Below, piece after piece: positions 10,600-22,900 of a DNA stretch of 64,000 bases (position 1 is its first letter; every line of letters starts with the position of its first letter). The position numbers and the translations under genes are program-made. The notes beneath the pieces were generated by a model. It saw only the letters and a list, made by a program, of their open reading frames with translations. It was not told the origin of the DNA and did no database searches. Source of the stretch: Canna indica (Eukaryota; Streptophyta; Magnoliopsida; Zingiberales; Cannaceae); assembly GCA_034359265.1 (NCBI GenBank), contig CP136896.1, forward strand, positions 17,081,501 through 17,145,500, given 5' to 3'.

Positions 10600-11545
10600 G
10601 TCGACATCCACTTCTTCTGAAGCCCATAGTATCCCTAGCCAAAGGAGCACCAAAAGCCGAATAAAAAATGTTGTAAGCTTCATGTGCAAGGAAAAGAGTC
10701 GGACATATCAAGAAAAATTGTCCCATGACAAAACGAAAATCCAAGAAAAAGAAGAGTGCTCCCACGTCTACCTCAAAATCAAGTGAAGCATATTCTCATC
10801 ATGACTTTGAAGTCTCTTCGAAGGTATGTCTCATGGATATCCATGATAAGGTATACTGTTCAATTTCTAGTCATGCTCATACTTTCAATGATGATTGTGA
10901 ATCTAATAGCTCAAATTCACTTGATATGTCCTATGATGAACTATTAGATGATTGTAGAAAAATATATGAGTTGCTCATGAAAAGGAATAAAGAAAATTGA
11001 ATGCTTAGTAGTATCTTGCATGACTTTAAAATAGAAAATGAGAAGTTGATAGCTAAGATAAATGATTGTTGCCATGATAATCTAAGTCATGAGATTAAAG
11101 ACTTGAGAAATAAAAATAAGGATCTAAGAAATGAAAATGAAGAGTTGAGACTTAAGAATTCAAAAATTAAGAGTGATAATAATATTTTGAACTATCAACT
11201 ACATGCCATGCATAACTCAATAGAACTCTTGAAAGATGAAATCTTTATTTTGAATGAAAGGATAAATGAAGTTGAAAACAGTTCATTTAGAAAAACTTAT
11301 GCTCATGCACATGTTAAACATCCTACTCACAAGTTTCATATCCCTAGAAAGAAAGAAAATAAAAAATTTCATGAACATTACTTTTGTTGTGGTATGTATG
11401 GACATGTCATTCATGATTGTGTCTTTAAAATGAACTCAAATTGAGCTAAAATACTATGGGTTACTAAGTCCACTAATCCTAATGGACTCAAAGCTATTTG
11501 GGTACAAAAAAATTCTTGTACTCTTGTAGGGGAAATCACAACACA
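10600..11545 (+). pseudogene. Ty1/copia gag relic (SIRE/Maximus-like)
   Basis: The frame has a Lys/Ser-rich basic start (TKRKSKKKKSAP), an acidic stretch with SNSSNSLDMSYDELLDD, a long Asn/Lys/Glu coiled coil (NKNKDLRNENEELRLKNSK), a zinc-knuckle-like FCCGMYGHVIHDC, then TNPNGLKAIWVQK. The last phrase resembles the TNPKGPKxIWVPK stretch of SIRE-type copia polyproteins. The knuckle has lost its first Cys, as Tyr-Phe-Cys-Cys stands where Cys-x2-Cys is expected. Stops at about 10998 and 11442 break the frame. No protease or integrase follows, so only gag remains. Confidence 0.6.
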
Positions 11546-11559
11546 AAGATAAGAAAGTT

Positions 11560-12208
11560 GGAATTGAAGATTACTTGAGGTCATCATGGAGCAGAAATTC
11601 AAAGCAAAACAACTCAATATTTCCATGGCACCTTAAAAAGGGTATTTGGTATCAACTTCATAACGACATCCATATTTTAAGCTTATAGTCGTTTTCCTTC
11701 ATTAATGATGGCTATGTACATCAACTTACATGATACAGTAGTTGTAGATATTTTTTTCTTTTTATTTGGTCTATTCGGATGCCTTCTTTACCTACAATGG
11801 GTCAAAGCAACCCTTCGGTCACAAACCACTAGGCCATTGTTGACCTTTGATTTTTCTTACCAAAAGTAAGGGATGTAGGGATCTAATTTTGAAATGTCAC
11901 CAAACACACATGGATCCCTTAGTTCATTCACGAAGAAGCATGTTTTCAATCCATAAGAATGTACTTTGATACTTTAGGCATTTAATAATAACTGGCAAAC
12001 ATTCATGTGTATTGAGTATCATCCTGCCCAAATACCATCATAGACTTATTACATGAGATCACTAATATGCTTGCATGCAAGTCATCTCTGGATGAAAATA
12101 AAGACTTAGTTAATAATCCGAAAAAATGATCAAGTTTCGCAAAATTCGAGGTATGTGTTTCATTTTTGCAAATCTTATGATAATACCTCAAATATCATGC
12201 TTACATGA
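11560..12208. other. Spacer, nothing recognised
   Basis: About 650 bp of mixed AT-rich sequence with stops in all frames. I see no repeat structure, RNA gene or protein signature. Confidence 0.5.
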
Positions 12209-12640
12209 CACTACAAGAAATCTGACTTATACTGACGAGATTCGATGGGGGTCGCACATCGACCCTCAATCAACTTATTTATGGGGATCGCTAGTCGACT
12301 CTCACGAAAACATGTAGTATAAGAACACTTTTGTGATGGCCAAATATGATCCTCACTAAAACGTATATATAGTGAGGACAACACCATGACCCTCATGGAG
12401 ATCTGTCAGTAAAAAAAATATTTTGTGAGGATCGAATATGATCCTCACTAAAAAGTATATATTGTGATGACAACATTATATTCCTCATTAAATCCTGCAT
12501 CTTGTGAGGGTCGAAAATGACCCTCACTAAAAAGTATATATTATGATGACGCATTTAGTGAGGGTCTAATATGATCCTCACTAAAAAGTGTACGTATTGT
12601 GAGGACAACATGGTGACCCTCACCAATTCCTACATCTCAC
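12209..12640 (+). mobile_element. CACTA transposon terminus with subterminal repeats
   Basis: CACTACAAGAAATC at 12209 is the canonical CACTA terminal sequence. It is followed by about ten copies, in both orientations, of a GTGAGGATC / GATCCTCACTAAAA motif through 12630. No coding region and no matching right terminus (TAGTG) were found before the TRIM cluster at 13220. The element is therefore truncated or its other end has decayed. Confidence 0.75.
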
Positions 12641-13219
12641 TCCTAAATTTGAAAATAAATAAAAATTAATTTAAACTATTAAATAATTAATTAAATATAG
12701 TTTAAAAATCTAAAATATTATAAGTAAATAAAATAAATTAAATTAAAATTCTCACTCACCCTCACCCCTCAAAATCATTTACTTAATAAAATTTATTATT
12801 AAATAAATAATAATTTAATAATAAAATTATTAACAATATTAAATACTAATAATTAATTAAATATATTTTAAAATCTGAAATGACTTTTGTCTTTAGAATT
12901 TACCTTTTAATACTATATTTATATTTATAATTAAAACTTAATTACATGAGAACCATAAAACTATATAATCTATAATACTTTTAATAATTTTATTTCCAGG
13001 TTTAAAAACAGCCGCCCAAAAAAATATTTGACTATTTTCGACCCACATAAAATATTATTTCCCCATTTCCCTCGCACAATAATCCCCATTTATTTGTTTT
13101 CATTTCTTCATTAGCACCGTCTCCACCATCTACACCGTCGTCTAGCACCGCCGTCTTCACCCTAAGGCAAAACTAAGATAGCAGATCGCGAAAATAGCAG
13201 TCGCCGTCTAGGCTGCACT
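12641..13219. other. AT-rich DNA, possibly CACTA interior
   Basis: Extremely AT-rich up to about 13080. Then comes a CT-rich stretch with repeated CACCGTC/CACCGCC triplets (13110-13160) that resembles a gene leader but leads into no open frame. It could be the interior of the CACTA element at 12209. Confidence 0.4.
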
Positions 13220-14156
13220 TGTAATATCCTGATTTAGTCCCACATCGGGAGTATGTTGGATGTGGTGTTAGTTTATAAGGCTTGGTGAGTGTGCTACCAT
13301 CAACTTCAGCTTAAGCATTTTAATTAGGCCAATAGGTTGGTCTATGAAGTTGATGGGTCAGTTATCCCATTAAGCAGGTTGTAACAAAATGGTATCAGAG
13401 CAAGATCTAGTTCTAGGCATAGTGAGAGAGCCAATGTGAGAAAGGGCTGCCCATGTGATGGGGTGGAGCCGCTACTAGGCTAGGCCTCACATGCCGACGA
13501 CTTGGGTGTGATTCTAGGCTATGTGTTAGACTCGAGTTGGGTCTTGACGAGGACGTCAAGACATAAGTGGAGGAGATTATAATACCCTGATTTAGTTCCA
13601 CATCGAGAGTATGTTGGATGTAATGTTAGTTTATAAGGCTTGATGAGTGTGCTACCATCAACTTCAGCTTAAGCATTTTAATTGGGCCAATAGGTTGGCC
13701 TATGAAATTGATGAGTTAGCTATCCTATCAAGCGGATTGTAACAAATGGTATCAGAGCAAAACCTAGTCCTAAGCATGGTGAGGGAGCCTATGTGAGAAA
13801 GGACTGCCCAGGTGATGGGGTAGAGCTGCTACTAGGCTAGGCCTCACATGCCGACGACTTGGGTGTGATTCTGGGCAGCCCATCACCTGGGCAGCTCTTT
13901 CTCACATAGGCTCCCTCACCATGCTTAGGACTAGATTTTGCTCTGATACCATTTGTTACAACCCGCTTGATAGGATAGCTAACTCATCAATTTCATAGGC
14001 CAACCTATTGGCCCAATTAAAATGTTTAAGCTGAAGTTGATGGTAGCACACTCATCATGTAATACCCCGATTTAGTCCCACATCGGGAGTATGTTGGATG
14101 TGATATTAGTTTATAAGACTTGATGAGTTAGCTATCCTATCAAGTGAGTTGTAACA
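13220..14156. mobile_element. TRIM-type miniature LTR retrotransposon cluster
   Basis: A 167-bp LTR (13220-13386) starts TGTAATATCCTGATTTAGTC and ends GTTGTAACA. It is followed by the primer site TGGTATCAGAGC (13390-13401) and a ~180-bp internal domain with no coding capacity. A second LTR (13579-13744) has its own primer site. Then comes an inverted copy of internal domain plus LTR (13879-14057), and a third direct LTR (14058-14156) with an internal deletion. The outer flanks GCACT (13215-13219) and GCACC (14157-14161) look like a diverged 5-bp target duplication. Such non-coding units under 1 kb move with proteins from other elements. Confidence 0.8.
13641..14057. repeat. Inverted repeat, ~180-bp arms
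   Basis: 13641-13820 is nearly the exact reverse complement of 13879-14057, with a spacer of about 58 bp. The arms contain LTR, primer site and internal sequence of the TRIM unit. A transcript across this would fold into a long hairpin, a plausible source of small RNAs against the family. Confidence 0.8.
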
Positions 14157-14650
14157 GCACCGGTGATGCAAGATACTTTTACCCGGATCAAGACCACCTT
14201 GGTCTTAATTCCCTCCACATCGGCAAGCTTTCCCTTCTCCAGATTCCCGATCACTTTGGTGAAGAACCGCTCGGTGGATGAGCCTTGTAGCGAAACTTCG
14301 CATTTAGAGGGGTATGAATACAGTGAGCTGGGAAAAGGCCTATCGACATATCGTACTCCTTTGGTTTCTGCATCTTTCCTGAAGCAACTCGGTTTTCTTG
14401 ATTAGTAAAATGATCAATTGATCAAACTATATGCGTTACTACAAGATTTTAGCTTTCATTTAAATATCTAGAACACACATGAGAATGGAAATGGTAGCCA
14501 CAGAGGGAACTTCCAGATTAGATATTCACCTTTGACTTTTTTAACCAGCCATTTTGCGCCTCCTTCTACGCTGTTGGAAAATGACTGATCATGAAAAGAA
14601 TGAACTTTAGCAGTATGAAGGTTAGGAATTTTGATTTGCAGAACTTTCAC
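14157..14650 (-). pseudogene. DUF538 family gene relic (At5g01610-like)
   Basis: The minus strand reads SNSVEGGAKWLVKKVKG (about 14580-14530), followed by a plausible GT donor. After a gap come KMQKPKEYDMSIGLFP in one frame and KCEVSLQGSSTERFF, TKVIGNLEKGKLADVEGIK and TKVVLIRVKVSCI in another. These match in order the Arabidopsis At5g01610 DUF538 protein as I recall it. Two internal stretches are missing and the frame shifts between halves. The C-terminal end stops at the TRIM cluster, and no continuation was found left of it. DUF538 proteins are small plant proteins of unclear function. The combination of gaps, frameshift and truncation makes a pseudogene call safe. Confidence 0.75.
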
Positions 14651-14849
14651 ATTCTAAGAACAGAGGTTAATTCAAGAAAAAGTCACTATAGGCAAGTGGA
14701 TACAAAGCATATACTAAAGTACTAATTAATTTTCTTGATTAATATATACAACAAGACTAACAATTTGCGAAGTTCTTTCTCACAGCCTGGCTTTACACAA
14801 CAATAACAACAAAAAAACATAAATTTAGCCAATAATTAAGTCTCATTTA

Positions 14850-15794
14850 TCAATGTTTGTTTCCCTTCTCTACCCTAACACGCATCACATTCTTCGAAAC
14901 AAGTTGAAAGATGCATCGATCTCCCACTTGCAACTTGTTTCCTTTGCTAAATCGTATCCATCCACCGCCCAACATTGAGGAATTCTTGTCATTGTTGGGG
15001 GGTAGAAATTGTACCACCCACGACCTTTCTTTCATGTCTTTAAGTATAATGTCATGCTTCCTTGTGAGACCATGAAATTGGCAGAAGTATTTTGGAACAG
15101 CCTGCACTTGAACATACATGCATTAGTAGGTCTCAGACGTTTAATCCTTAGCCGTAGCATTTAAGTGCACTTACAACTCTGCCTCGATGTAGTTGATCTG
15201 CTCGAACTATCTTCATGAATTCATTTTGTTTTCTGATCTCTCTTGATGATCCAGGTTGAGTAGATTCTATTTTGTTTTCGTTGTCTTCTACTTCGTCTTC
15301 ATCTTCATTATGATCTTGTTCTTCTTTCACTTCATCATCTTCAAGTCTGGAATCAGGATGAGTCTTAGAATACACTTTCTCACAGCCACTCCGGTCAAAA
15401 ACACTGATACTGAAAACCATGTCCCCATCGTAGCGGAACACCAATAAGAAACCAACAGAGAAATCATGAGCTTGAGCGAACTCCTTCCACCCGCGGCCGA
15501 AGAACAAATCGCGCCCCTCGCGCTTGAGATTAACGTGCCAGGTTCTGCCGGTGGGGCTTATAATGGCAGCGCTTTGGCGATTCTTCCCCACTATATGCTC
15601 AGTGAATCGAGGAGGAATTAACTGCAACGCACTCAATTAAAATATTTTCCATTTCTGCTTTGCACTAGCTAGTTAACAGAAAATAAGAAAACAAATTAAC
15701 GTTTTGTTTCCGCTACCATCTTCTCAGAGAATCCCGGCAACAGCACCTTGAAGAAGTGTGGCTTCGTTTCGCAAATGTCTTCGTATTTAGCCAT
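14850..15794 (-). CDS. B3 domain transcription factor (REM-like), two B3 domains, 258 aa
   Basis: Three exons on the minus strand: 15794-15717 (26 codons, MAKYEDICETKPHFFKVLLP...), 15621-15175 (149 codons) and 15101-14850 (83 codons plus stop). Introns have GT-AG borders and phase 0 throughout. The donor at 15176-side reads GTAAGT and the exon-3 acceptor reads GTGCAG. Domain 1 (about residues 11-105) shows HFFKVLLPGFSEKM, LIPPRFTEHIV, TWHVNLKREGRDLFFGRGW and FSVGFLLVFRYDG. An acidic linker (EDEDEVEDNENKIE) leads to domain 2 (about 172-258) with YFCQFHGLTRKHDIILKD, WVVQFLPPN, GGGWIRFSKGNKLQVGD and CIFQLVSKN. Two-domain B3 proteins of this size belong to the plant-specific REM group, nuclear DNA-binding proteins. 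The start was chosen because it gives the usual short leader before the first B3 strand. No break is seen, so the gene may be functional. Confidence 0.85.
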
Positions 15795-17282
15795 GCTTGC
15801 ATTAACAGCCAAAAGTAACCTCGAATGCCGGCGTGATGCTTCCCGTACGTCAAGGTAGTATTTGACCGACTCGCCGCAGCTACGAATAATCTTATCCGAC
15901 GCCCTGATGTGCTCGCTTCGCCGGTGGCGTTGAATCTGGCTGAGGTTGTGGTGGGAGAAGACGACAGGAGTTTCAAGATTAATTCAAATGTGCCCTTGGA
16001 ATATGTTTTCATTTGGGCTGTCTAAGTTTTAATTTTCTCGGTAAAAAGAAAAAGCCTTTAGAATCGCCGTACACTTCAACGATTCATAGAATCCCGGCAA
16101 AATATTTTGGTCTGCTCCGTATCCCGGAAAATATTTGATTCGCCTCGGTAAGGGCGCCGAACGCTGCCCGCGGACATGAGGCGTGCGGCGCACGCTGCAA
16201 GATTTGCATCACCTCCGCGGGCGCCGCCTCGGCACCGGCACTAGGCGAGCGCTAGGGGTGAGTTTGAAACGGGACGAACGGAGATTTGATATATTCTGTC
16301 CCGTCTCTATTTTGAATTAGAATACAAATATATGTCTCGATTCTGATAACGAATACAAAGTATTTTAATTTTATTCCGTTCTGAAGTTGTCCTAAATTTA
16401 TTAATATTATTTTATTATAAAATAAAAATAATATTTTTATTAAAATAATTAATATTATCTTTTTCAAAAAAAAAAATATTATATATTTAACGTTACATAT
16501 ATTATAAACAGGGTTGGAACAAAATAAACCCAATTTTTTTAATATCTAACTCAAGACCTCCATGAATAATATGAATATTACTATGACAAATGGATTCATA
16601 AAAAAATATAAACTAATACATGATAGCATTGTTACTTATTTTATTTGACGTGGATTCTTTGAAACTCTAATTTTTTATTGTAGATTAAACATAAATAATA
16701 TTTTCGAATGTCTATTGATATAAATTCATTATTAGACGTGGTTCATTCTTTTTTTTACCCGTTTTTCAATGTATAATGAATTTGAATTCTTGATGTTTGG
16801 GCAAAAATATTAATTCCCGTATAAGTTATTCATCGATTGTTATGAGTAATTACCGTCCAAGTGGGATTACATGTGTTGATTAGTGGAATTTTTATCACAT
16901 GAGAAATGCTCATGATTAATTTATTCATTTATACAAAGAAGAATTATTGTGTCTTAATTGAAAATCTTTTTGATTTAAAGTTATTGAAGTATGTGTTAGT
17001 TTAAAAAATTTATTTGTCCAAAAAGAATATGTTCATGAAAACTTGTGCAAATGCATAATATTATGTTGGCTCCCATGTTTGATACTATAATATGTTTTGT
17101 AATTTAATCTAATGCCAATTATATTGAACACTTACTTTTACTATGAACAACTGCACCTGCACTGCTTCAATTAAAATGCTGAAGATGTACCACGTATATA
17201 TTTTTCAAAGAAAATAATGAAACAATAAAACAAAAGTGTATCACTTGTACCTTTCAATTCACCGATAGAAGTAAAGTTAAAC
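15795..17282. other. Intergenic DNA upstream of the B3 gene
   Basis: 15795-16260 would hold the promoter and leader of the B3 gene. It includes a GC-rich stretch (16150-16255) with repeated GGCGCCG-type words. 16260-17282 is AT-rich with poly-A and poly-T tracts and no open frame of note. I see no clear TATA box and nothing else to annotate. Confidence 0.4.
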
Positions 17283-19916
17283 TGTTATGACCAAAATTTC
17301 ATCTATATTTGCTGGTTTCATATCAGGGAAGCGAGGACTTAAATGATGCAAATTAGCGGAGTCTCGAGGGCGGAATTCGAGATGTCGCTAATTTAAATAT
17401 ATATATAATTTTTATTTCTGTAAATTAGTATGACATAATGAGAGTAGACTTCGAGGCGAACTCGGTGGGTCGATCGGAATTCAAATTAGACTTAGGTTAG
17501 ACTCAATTGGGCCTTTTATAATTAGGCTAAGGAGAGGGGTAAAAAAGTAACTTGGGGTTAATTTAACCTCAAGTTATAAGTCGAACCGCTGCGGCTAGGG
17601 GGAAGGAAATCGCGCGACCCGCGACTGGGCGACAAATCGCGCGACCCAGACGCAGCGGTGCAAGGAGGAGGGTAGAGCAGATCTTAGCCGCGGCGATCTC
17701 GTCGGCGACGGCGGTCGGAGGAACCGGTCTCGCTCGACCTCCCTTCTCATTTTCCCTAGATCGGTGAGTGCCTAACCCTCATTCTTCCTTGCTCATGGAT
17801 TCAAGCCGCCGCCCCTCATTTTCAAGTCTTCTAGTTCCGAATTTTCTTCGTATATGTTTCCTTAAGTTTCGGGGCGGATCGAATGACGATTTCTCGTATG
17901 ATGGTTGAAACCATTTGTGAGTTTCTAATCCTCCTCTTTCTTGCTTACGAATTCAAGCCGACGCCCCTTTTCCGCGAGTCATTTTGCTTCGGATTCTCCT
18001 TCGCATGTTGCTGTGATTTCCGATCTAATGTATGTTCGTATGAATTGGTGGATCATGATTTCTTGATATGTACTCGGTTGATGTTGAATTTGTTCATGCG
18101 ATTCATGACGTATCTGTGTTCGGATGGTGGTTTACCGAGCGCGTGTAATATGTTGTTCTGTGATTTGGTGACCGTGATGCTTGGTTGGTATTCGATAGAT
18201 GAGGATGTAGATCAGTAATTTGTGGATGATTGGGTTGTTCATTCTGTGAATCCGGTACTCCATATGCCACAGTGGGTACTCTGTTCAAATAGCATGTGAG
18301 CAGAGCAATTACCTGTGTCAATTTTGTGGACCGGGGTTGTAGATCTGTGTTCCGTCGGTAAGATTTAATTCGAATGTTGTTCCAATTGGGATGAAGCATG
18401 ATTCGTATGGTAAATTGCATTTAGCGTAGCTGATATTAGTGTACAATTCTATTCTTGATAAAAGCATGCTCTGTGTGTTAGATTTGAAAGTTACGTAGCT
18501 AAGACCTGTGTACAAATACATTCCTGCTGTTTGATACATGTAATACTTGTTGGAATTCAATATGGTATGTAGTATTGCTATTACGTGAAATGGGTTCCTG
18601 CATGGTTATAACTCCTCACTAAATCTCTCTGGTGGTAGAGTAGTGGATGGACCCAAACTTGGAAAATGCTGATTAGTAGGATCAATGCTGCTATTTCACA
18701 TGAGAGTAACTAGCTATACATTAGGTCACCTCCAGCTAGTCATTGCTTCTTCCAACACTCCACATGACACATTGTATGGAATCGGTCACACCCTCCCCAT
18801 GCATAACCAGTGAGGTATAAGAATGACCAGACCATTAGGATTGCCAGTAAATGCATGTACTGTTAATTATGTATCCGATGAATAAGTTGTGTGGTTGGTG
18901 TTACAACCTACGGGGTCTTTAGGGTCCCCAAATACTTGTACCGACATGCAAATATGCACATTCATCTCATTTTTATGATTATACGCATATACTGTAGCTT
19001 GGTTGTAGATGCCTGGATGGGTATGTGGATGTGGATCGGGAAGCTCGTCAGCCGCCACACTGACGACCAACCCGGGTGGCACAGAGCGGGGGAAAATGCT
19101 AAGACAAAGGTGATCAGCGCCCGACTCATAGACCGACGGGTCTCTAGATGATCGGACCGACGGGTCCTTGGACCGGGAAGCTCGTCGGTACTGCCACGCT
19201 GACGACCGACTCGGGTGGCTTGCATGAATAGTGGAATGACTTCATTATTGTTTATCTCATGTTAAGTATTATTGATATGCTCTTACTAATTGTTGCCTAC
19301 ATAAATGCATGGTCATATGGAGTGTATATGTATTTCCTTGGAACCCTCACTATGTTTACAAATGTTCCGTTATTACCTACTCATGTATATCTACTTGTTT
19401 GTATTTTTGAGCATGGTTGTAGGAGATTATGTCACTCACTAAGTCCTAGTTGGACTTATCTTTTATATTATTATTGCTTTTCAGCCCGGAGCGTGATCAG
19501 AAAGGTTCTGGTATGCAGTAGCACAGCTGGTGGCGTTAGGGACGACGGATCTCGTGACACGTCGTGGTCAGGGGATCTCGTGACACGTCGTGGTCAAGGG
19601 ATACGTTGGGTCCGTAGAGTCAGCTGTATTTCTTTAGATAGATGGGTGTCTAAACTTTATTTCCGCATTTGAAAGTCAAAAACTTCGTCTATGATTATTT
19701 GATTTATTTTATATGAATATTAAAGATTTAATCATCATCAGATTATTTATTGATTGGTTTTGGAATCTTGATCAATTGTATTTATTGTAAGAAAACTGGA
19801 GTTCTTTTATGAACTATTCAAGGTTGCATAGTTTTTATTTGGTTATTATGATTGAGTTAGGCTTCGGAGTACGTGTAGTACTCTGGCCGATCATGCTCGA
19901 ATTTTGGGGCGTGACA
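17283..19916 (+). repeat. 5' LTR, 2634 bp
   Basis: Starts TGTTATGACC and ends GGGGCGTGACA. It contains a 26-bp tandem duplication at about 19547-19598 (GGATCTCGTGACACGTCG...) that is single in the 3' LTR. Open frames inside it are the same in both LTRs but show no protein signature. Confidence 0.9.
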
Positions 19917-19919
19917 ATG

Positions 19920-19932
19920 TGGTATCAGAGCC
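19920..19932 (+). promoter_or_regulatory. primer-binding site, initiator Met tRNA
   Basis: TGGTATCAGAGCC lies three bases after the 5' LTR end, as in Tekay-type elements. Confidence 0.85.
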
Positions 19933-22900
19933 AGGTACGACAATAGGACTTTAAGTATCGTATGGGGCATTGCTAGCGTGTCTACATATGATATGTCCTA
20001 GTCATGAGATCGACGGCTGCACCTGCGCACCAACGGCGGTACGTATTTAAGTTACAAATCCTGGTTAACTATATGTTAAATTGTGTGGATGATTGGATAA
20101 TTTAATTATTATTTATCTTTTGTTGAATTATGATATGCTTATATTAGTTATTGCTTAATAAGATGCCAAATCTGATGTGAAGGAAAAGCATGCTGGAAGT
20201 TGGGTAATTTGCTTATTATGGTATGCTCTTGGTTGCTATCGCGCCCTTTATGTCCATGTTCTTAATATTTCAACACTCTTCTGCATACAAAAATCTGAAG
20301 GTTTCAACTTCCTTTCCTTATTTTATTTTTGTGACTTTGCTAGGTAAGCTTGTTCTCATGTAACTTCTCTACCATTTGGGCTATGTTAGTTTAGTTCAGG
20401 AGCAGAAGTTTCTAATTGGTGTGATTTTAATGGTCCCTTGCTTTTGAGTTGAATCGGTAACTGGTGTGATGACTAAGAGGTAAGTACACCTTGGTGATCT
20501 TAGTAAATTCTTTTTGTGCTGAGTTGGTAAGTCCAACAATTACTGAAGCATGGGTTGCTAGTTGAAGGTTATAAATATAATATGTTCTCAGTTAATGATA
20601 TGCATGTCCACTTAGTTGTTGTAGATTCATTGTAGACATAAGTGGTTCAAAAATATAGTATAGCATTTCGTACCAAGAGAACTTCATACCTGGATGAATT
20701 ACTTATTAAAATGAATAGCATGCTGAAATAATTCTTTTCGAATTTCCACTATGCGTACACATGTTAATGTTAATCTAAATGATTTTTGAAATTGGCTCCT
20801 TGTGTAGCTAACTGGTATATCTCAGTCATTCTAGAAGATTTAGGGGCACTTATATGTTAAGAATATTAGGTTCTTGTAATTAAGTGTATAGTTAAGTTAA
20901 GTTTTATGCATCTTGACCGATTAGGGTAACACTAGGGATTAAGGGTCGGTGGCTTTGGGAAGATGTCGATTGTTGAATTTTTTTTTTGAAATTTTCTTGA
21001 GAGTTCTTGACAATGATGTGCTGAGATTTTAGCTCAGGGTGGAACTATAAATTGCTGAAATTTTCAGCTGTGTCAACCATTTCCCTTCAGTGGGAACTTT
21101 GTCATTTTTATACGTTTCGAAGCCGAGATCGAGGTCTGGGTTGTGATCATGGGCGGCCAGGGTTGAGCAGAATTGGTTCAGCTCGAGACCTTGGTTTGGA
21201 AATTGATTTGTATGCAAGTTGGTGGAGACAAGGGTTTTATATAAAGGTGAGTGTTAAGAGCTTCATATAAACCTCGCTTTTGGTTGAAACTGGTCCAGAA
21301 TCCTAAATTTCTCTTGAGGATATTCCTTCATGATTGATCGACTATTGTGGGAGTGGCATGTCCCAATTTGTGGCTGGCCTATGGGTGTAGGAAGGATCCA
21401 AATCTGGATCGATTTTGTTAGGGGATTGAGATGCTGAAATTTCGATGTTCTGTATATCCTGTGTGTGTTTTACTTGGTTGATGGGAGAATGGAAAAAAAA
21501 AATCCTTGAGGAATTAGAGGTGACCTTCGGGCAACCCTAATGCTATAAGGCAGCAAGCTTATAAGGGTCTTTGACCCTAATGTTATAGAATAGTCTTGTT
21601 ATATGATAGTCTTATAACTGGGATTTTTAGGAAGCACATAAGTGCTATCAGATGTAATAGGACTTGTCATGATTGAAATTTAGTATGCATGTGATGATTG
21701 AACCTAGGATTGTTTTCTAGAGTTGGGATAGCATTAAATAGATGAAAAATTGCTTAGTGTCATTGTAGGTTTCTCTAATGTGTTGATGAAGTTCTTTATG
21801 CTTCTTTTGAGGTCTCCTGTGCTATTTGATTCTATTGTCTCTTATTTCAAGGAAAAAAAAAATAGAATGTTCTTTGTATAAGTATGGATAGTTGGATTAT
21901 ATACATCAATATTAGTCTGAACTTGGTTCATAAAGTACATAGTGGCATAGTTATGAGTGTAATGTCTAGAGTTATAATAGTGAAGATCATGATTCATGTG
22001 ATGTGGCAATGTATTTTATCAATCCTTTTTCCATTGCATGTTATCCCTGTAGTGTTGGAAGGTGAATAGTTTTTGTTCCAAATTCTAACTTTTGCAGATT
22101 TGGTGAACTGCTAATATGGGTTGTGAGATTCATAGCCACCATGATTCATGCTATGCTAGTTTCGAGTGTCTTGGCAAATTTTCCTTTGAGGTAATTTTCT
22201 CATCATCCTTCACGGTAATTTATCTTAGTAAATGAGGAGCCATGGCATAACAAAGTACAATTTTGGATTTATTTAGGATTGAATTAAGTTTGAAAATAAA
22301 CTGATGTTGAAGTGTAAGATGCTGCTAACAATGATTATATTCTGAAAATGGACTATAAAAGAAACCAGTATATAATGAAACATTTGGTCATTAAATGGAG
22401 GAAGTTATGTTTCCAGATTTTGCAACTTTATGAAGCATCTAGCCAATGCTTTTGAGTGATGAGCTACTGGAGGATGATGTCGATATTACCAAGCCATACC
22501 CTTGTTAGCCTGGTGCTATAATGGATAGGTCTTACTAGTTAGCTCTAGCAGAAGAAATATTAAAAGACTCTGGGATTGATAAATAAGATGGCCACATATG
22601 TCGTTCAAGCACCTAAATTAGCACACTCAAAATTTTAAATTTTAATGTACTAGTGATTTATGAAATTTGTGGTAATAGATATCTAAACTATTTGAACTAG
22701 AAACACTGAATGAAAGATAGTTCCGTGTTTGTTAAGTCTAGATTTAATGAAGTGGGGTTTCCGCGTTCCCTATGTGGGACAACTCCTAAATAACCTTTTA
22801 ATATGGTTTACTTTTGATAGTATTTAATTTTGATATTGGTTATTATAGGTCCCTTTAGTTGTAAGGCTTTAAGTATGCTCTCTGCTACTCTGGAACATTA

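Noticed and set aside
17883..18218. 111-residue open frame present again at 23844-24179
   Set aside because: The two copies lie at equivalent places in the two LTRs, so identity reflects LTR duplication. The protein has no recognisable features.
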